The notes under the pieces were generated by a model. That model worked only from the letters and a program-made list of their open reading frames with translations, did no database searches and was not told the DNA's origin. 33,684 nt of DNA from contig JAIRKD010000008.1 in the NCBI GenBank assembly GCA_031260285.1, positions 1-33,684 on the forward strand, read 5' to 3'. The position numbers were made by a program, and so were the translations under genes. This stretch comes from Gemmatimonadota bacterium (GTDB lineage Bacteria > Gemmatimonadota > Gemmatimonadetes > Longimicrobiales > Longimicrobiaceae). How positions within the stretch are numbered: the stretch's first letter is position 1; every line of letters starts with the position of its first letter. Shown here in pieces: positions 32,154 through 33,684 of this stretch.

Positions 32154-32663
32154 CAGCTTCCGGAGCGGGCTTTCTCCCCGTTCCAGCGCCTGGCGAGGTG
32201 GTGGTGAAGCTCTGGCTGAAACTGCTTCTCTGCCACCTGGCGCCCATCACCCGATATCACCCCGCAGGATGATACATTCTCCGCTGTCTCCGCGGCCCTT
32301 CACTTCCGGAGGCCGCTTCCCCCGGTTGCGGATTCTGTCCGTCAACTCCGGCGGTCACGTCTGAACCAGCGAGGAATGACAGCTGGCAATACAGCGACTG
32401 ACGCTGGTATCATGCTCCTCAAAACTCACATCTGAAACGGAATGCTGGTATTGTAAACCGATGTGGATAAATAAGATCCGAATCAGCTTCCCGATGCCCT
32501 GGTCTTTCCTCTCGCGGGGTTCCCCGCGCATCTGATAGATTCCTGATTGTGCGTCGCCCGTCCGGTTCCGGCGAATGATCTGTGCGGACCATGGGTGGAC
32601 GTGGAAGTGTTCCCGTCGTCGTTCAGGCACGACGTCTTCTCTCTCCGCGGATCTCATGTAACA
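32154..32663. other. 510-base region without a supported gene before moxR
   Basis: No frame here has protein-like content. It contains a direct repeat GCTGGTAT (32403-32410 and 32444-32451), a DnaA box in an AT-rich patch (32462-32480), a CGCGGGG/CCCCGCG palindrome (32513-32519 and 32522-32528), and a CGTCGT/ACGACG hairpin followed by pyrimidines (32617-32634), 30 bases before moxR. No convincing promoter was found. Confidence 0.5.
32462..32470 (-). promoter_or_regulatory. Perfect DnaA box
   Basis: TGTGGATAA on the plus strand is the exact complement of the consensus DnaA box TTATCCACA. It is followed by ATAAGAT. A single box does not make an origin, but DnaA could regulate the downstream moxR gene. 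Confidence 0.4.
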
Positions 32664-33684
32664 ATGGCGATGAATACCGAATCCGCCGGCCACCAGCTCC
32701 TTCGTGATGTGGAGCGATCCGTTCATCAACGGGTGGTTGGTCAGGGTGAAACGGTCCGGGGGCTGCTTGTCGCGCTGCTCACGGGAGGCCATGTCCTTCT
32801 TGAAGGACTTCCCGGCCTGGCGAAAACCCTGCTGGTCCGTTCCCTGGCGGGGGCCCTGCAGGCTTCGTTCCGGCGTATCCAGTTCACTCCGGATCTGCTT
32901 CCCGGCGATATCGTAGGAACGCCGGTCTATGACCCCGCAACAGGTGGATTCCGGGTTCATGAGGGGCCGATCTTCGCGAATATCGTTCTGGCGGACGAGG
33001 TGAACCGCGCGCCTCCGAAGGTTCAGTCTGCTCTCCTGGAGGCGATGGAGGAGGAGCAGGTGACGATCGACGGGACTCCCCACCCGCTGCCGGCGCCGTT
33101 TCTGGTGCTCGCCACGCAGAACCCCATCGAGCAGCAGGGGACGTATCCCCTGGCGGAGGCGCAGCTTGACCGGTTCATGCTCAAGCTGCACGTCAGCTAC
33201 CCCGACCGTGCGGAGGAGAAGCAGATCCTTCAGCGGGTCGCTCTCGGGCGGAAGGGCGCGCCGGGAGTGCCGGCCGGTCTTTCCATCGTCCGCGGCCCGG
33301 AAGCCCTGCCGGCTGGTGCGGCGGGTGAGTTCCGGACGGATGGCTCTGCCGGACCGGATAGTCATCCGTCCCGGGGTGCGACAGAAACGGGGGAGGGGTT
33401 CCTGGCCAGCCTGGACGCGGTCTTCGCGGCGCGCGGGGAACTGGAGAGGGTTCATGTTGATGAACGGATCCAGGACTACATCGTTGATCTGACGTTTGCG
33501 ACCCGTGAGCCGGCGCGGGCAGGGCTGCCGGAGCTGGAATCTCTCCTCGAATTCGGGATCTCCCCGCGAGGCACGATCTTCCTCACCCGGGGCGCCCGCG
33601 CGCTCGCGTACCTGGAAGGTCGCGATTACGTGCTTCCCGACGATGTAAAGGCAATTGCGCCCTCTGTCCTTCGGCACCGGCTGC
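32664..33684 (+). CDS. moxR: MoxR-type AAA+ ATPase (partial, runs off the window)
   Basis: 340 codons are visible and the frame is open at the window end. The AAA+ core is complete: Walker A GLPGLAKT (48-55), the QFTPDLLPGDIVG region (73-84), Walker B IVLADEVNRAPPK (107-119), sensor 1 ATQNP (150-154), and LAEAQLDRFM (163-172). The lid domain has FGISPRGT-x-F-L-x-R-x-A-R-A-L. About residues 195-245, between these parts, is an insertion rich in G, A and P not usual in MoxR. MoxR proteins act as chaperones that load metals or mature partner proteins, often with DUF58 and von Willebrand proteins encoded next; those would lie beyond the edge. ATG 32670 is an alternative start. Confidence 0.93.
   Translation, partial: MAMNTESAGHQLLRDVERSVHQRVVGQGETVRGLLVALLTGGHVLLEGLPGLAKTLLVRSLAGALQASFRRIQFTPDLLPGDIVGTPVYDPATGGFRVHEGPIFANIVLADEVNRAPPKVQSALLEAMEEEQVTIDGTPHPLPAPFLVLATQNPIEQQGTYPLAEAQLDRFMLKLHVSYPDRAEEKQILQRVALGRKGAPGVPAGLSIVRGPEALPAGAAGEFRTDGSAGPDSHPSRGATETGEGFLASLDAVFAARGELERVHVDERIQDYIVDLTFATREPARAGLPELESLLEFGISPRGTIFLTRGARALAYLEGRDYVLPDDVKAIAPSVLRHRL

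Noticed and set aside
32355-33677. 440-codon open frame antisense to moxR
   Set aside because: The plus-strand frame, open to the window end, has all AAA+ motifs; the antisense frame has none.

Overview
The window reads as an ordinary chromosomal segment of a free-living, outer-membrane-bearing bacterium with GC-rich DNA. Evidence for an outer membrane: a TonB-ExbB-ExbD-ExbD set, two lipobox proteins, a predicted outer-membrane barrel, a MepM/Csd3-type M23 endopeptidase and the FtsZ tail peptide. Gene order and protein style suggest Gemmatimonadota or a neighbouring phylum; this is an inference, since no rRNA is present. No transposase, integrase, prophage, CRISPR array or defence island was seen.

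Layout. 1-5650 (+): tail of ftsZ and its terminator, M23 endopeptidase, hisA, then ftsY and recG. 5820-6554 (+): a small alpha/beta hydrolase that converges on a minus-strand unit. 6811-11015 (-): mazG, an orphan sensor histidine kinase and a TPR-like lipoprotein packed with overlaps or a 4-base gap, then alaA. mazG and alr (+) diverge from a 50-base region holding two back-to-back sigma70-type promoters whose -10 boxes overlap. 11058-17979 (+): alr, unknown lipoprotein, predicted barrel, tmk, ctpA and a TauE/SafE permease, mostly joined by stop/start overlaps. 18112-20446 (+): asparaginase II and obg. 20743-26849 (+): dprA, hemW, hrcA, dnaJ, prmA and a HIT protein. A perfect 8-9-8 inverted repeat sits on the likely dnaJ transcription start; it has CIRCE geometry but not CIRCE sequence. 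26850-28140 (-): DUF1905 protein and a two-domain rhodanese. 28182-28432 (-): promoter plus strong terminator around a possible small RNA or broken small gene. 28572-28644 (+): tRNA-Ala(TGC) with clear promoter and terminator. 28923-31286 (-): tonB-exbB-exbD-exbD. 31287-32663: about 1.4 kb without a confident gene, with two weak coupled ORFs, a 9-bp inverted repeat and a perfect DnaA box. 32664-end (+): start of a MoxR-type AAA+ ATPase, cut by the window edge.

Functionally the segment is housekeeping: division and wall (ftsZ, M23, alr, ctpA), SRP targeting (ftsY), DNA repair and uptake (recG, dprA), nucleotide supply and clean-up (tmk, mazG), heat-shock control (hrcA, dnaJ), translation (prmA, obg, tRNA) and TonB energy transfer. 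No new multi-gene system is obvious. The most original signals are regulatory (the dnaJ operator and the mazG/alr promoter pair), the kinase-lipoprotein pair, the alr-linked lipoprotein/barrel pair, and the transcription unit next to the tRNA.
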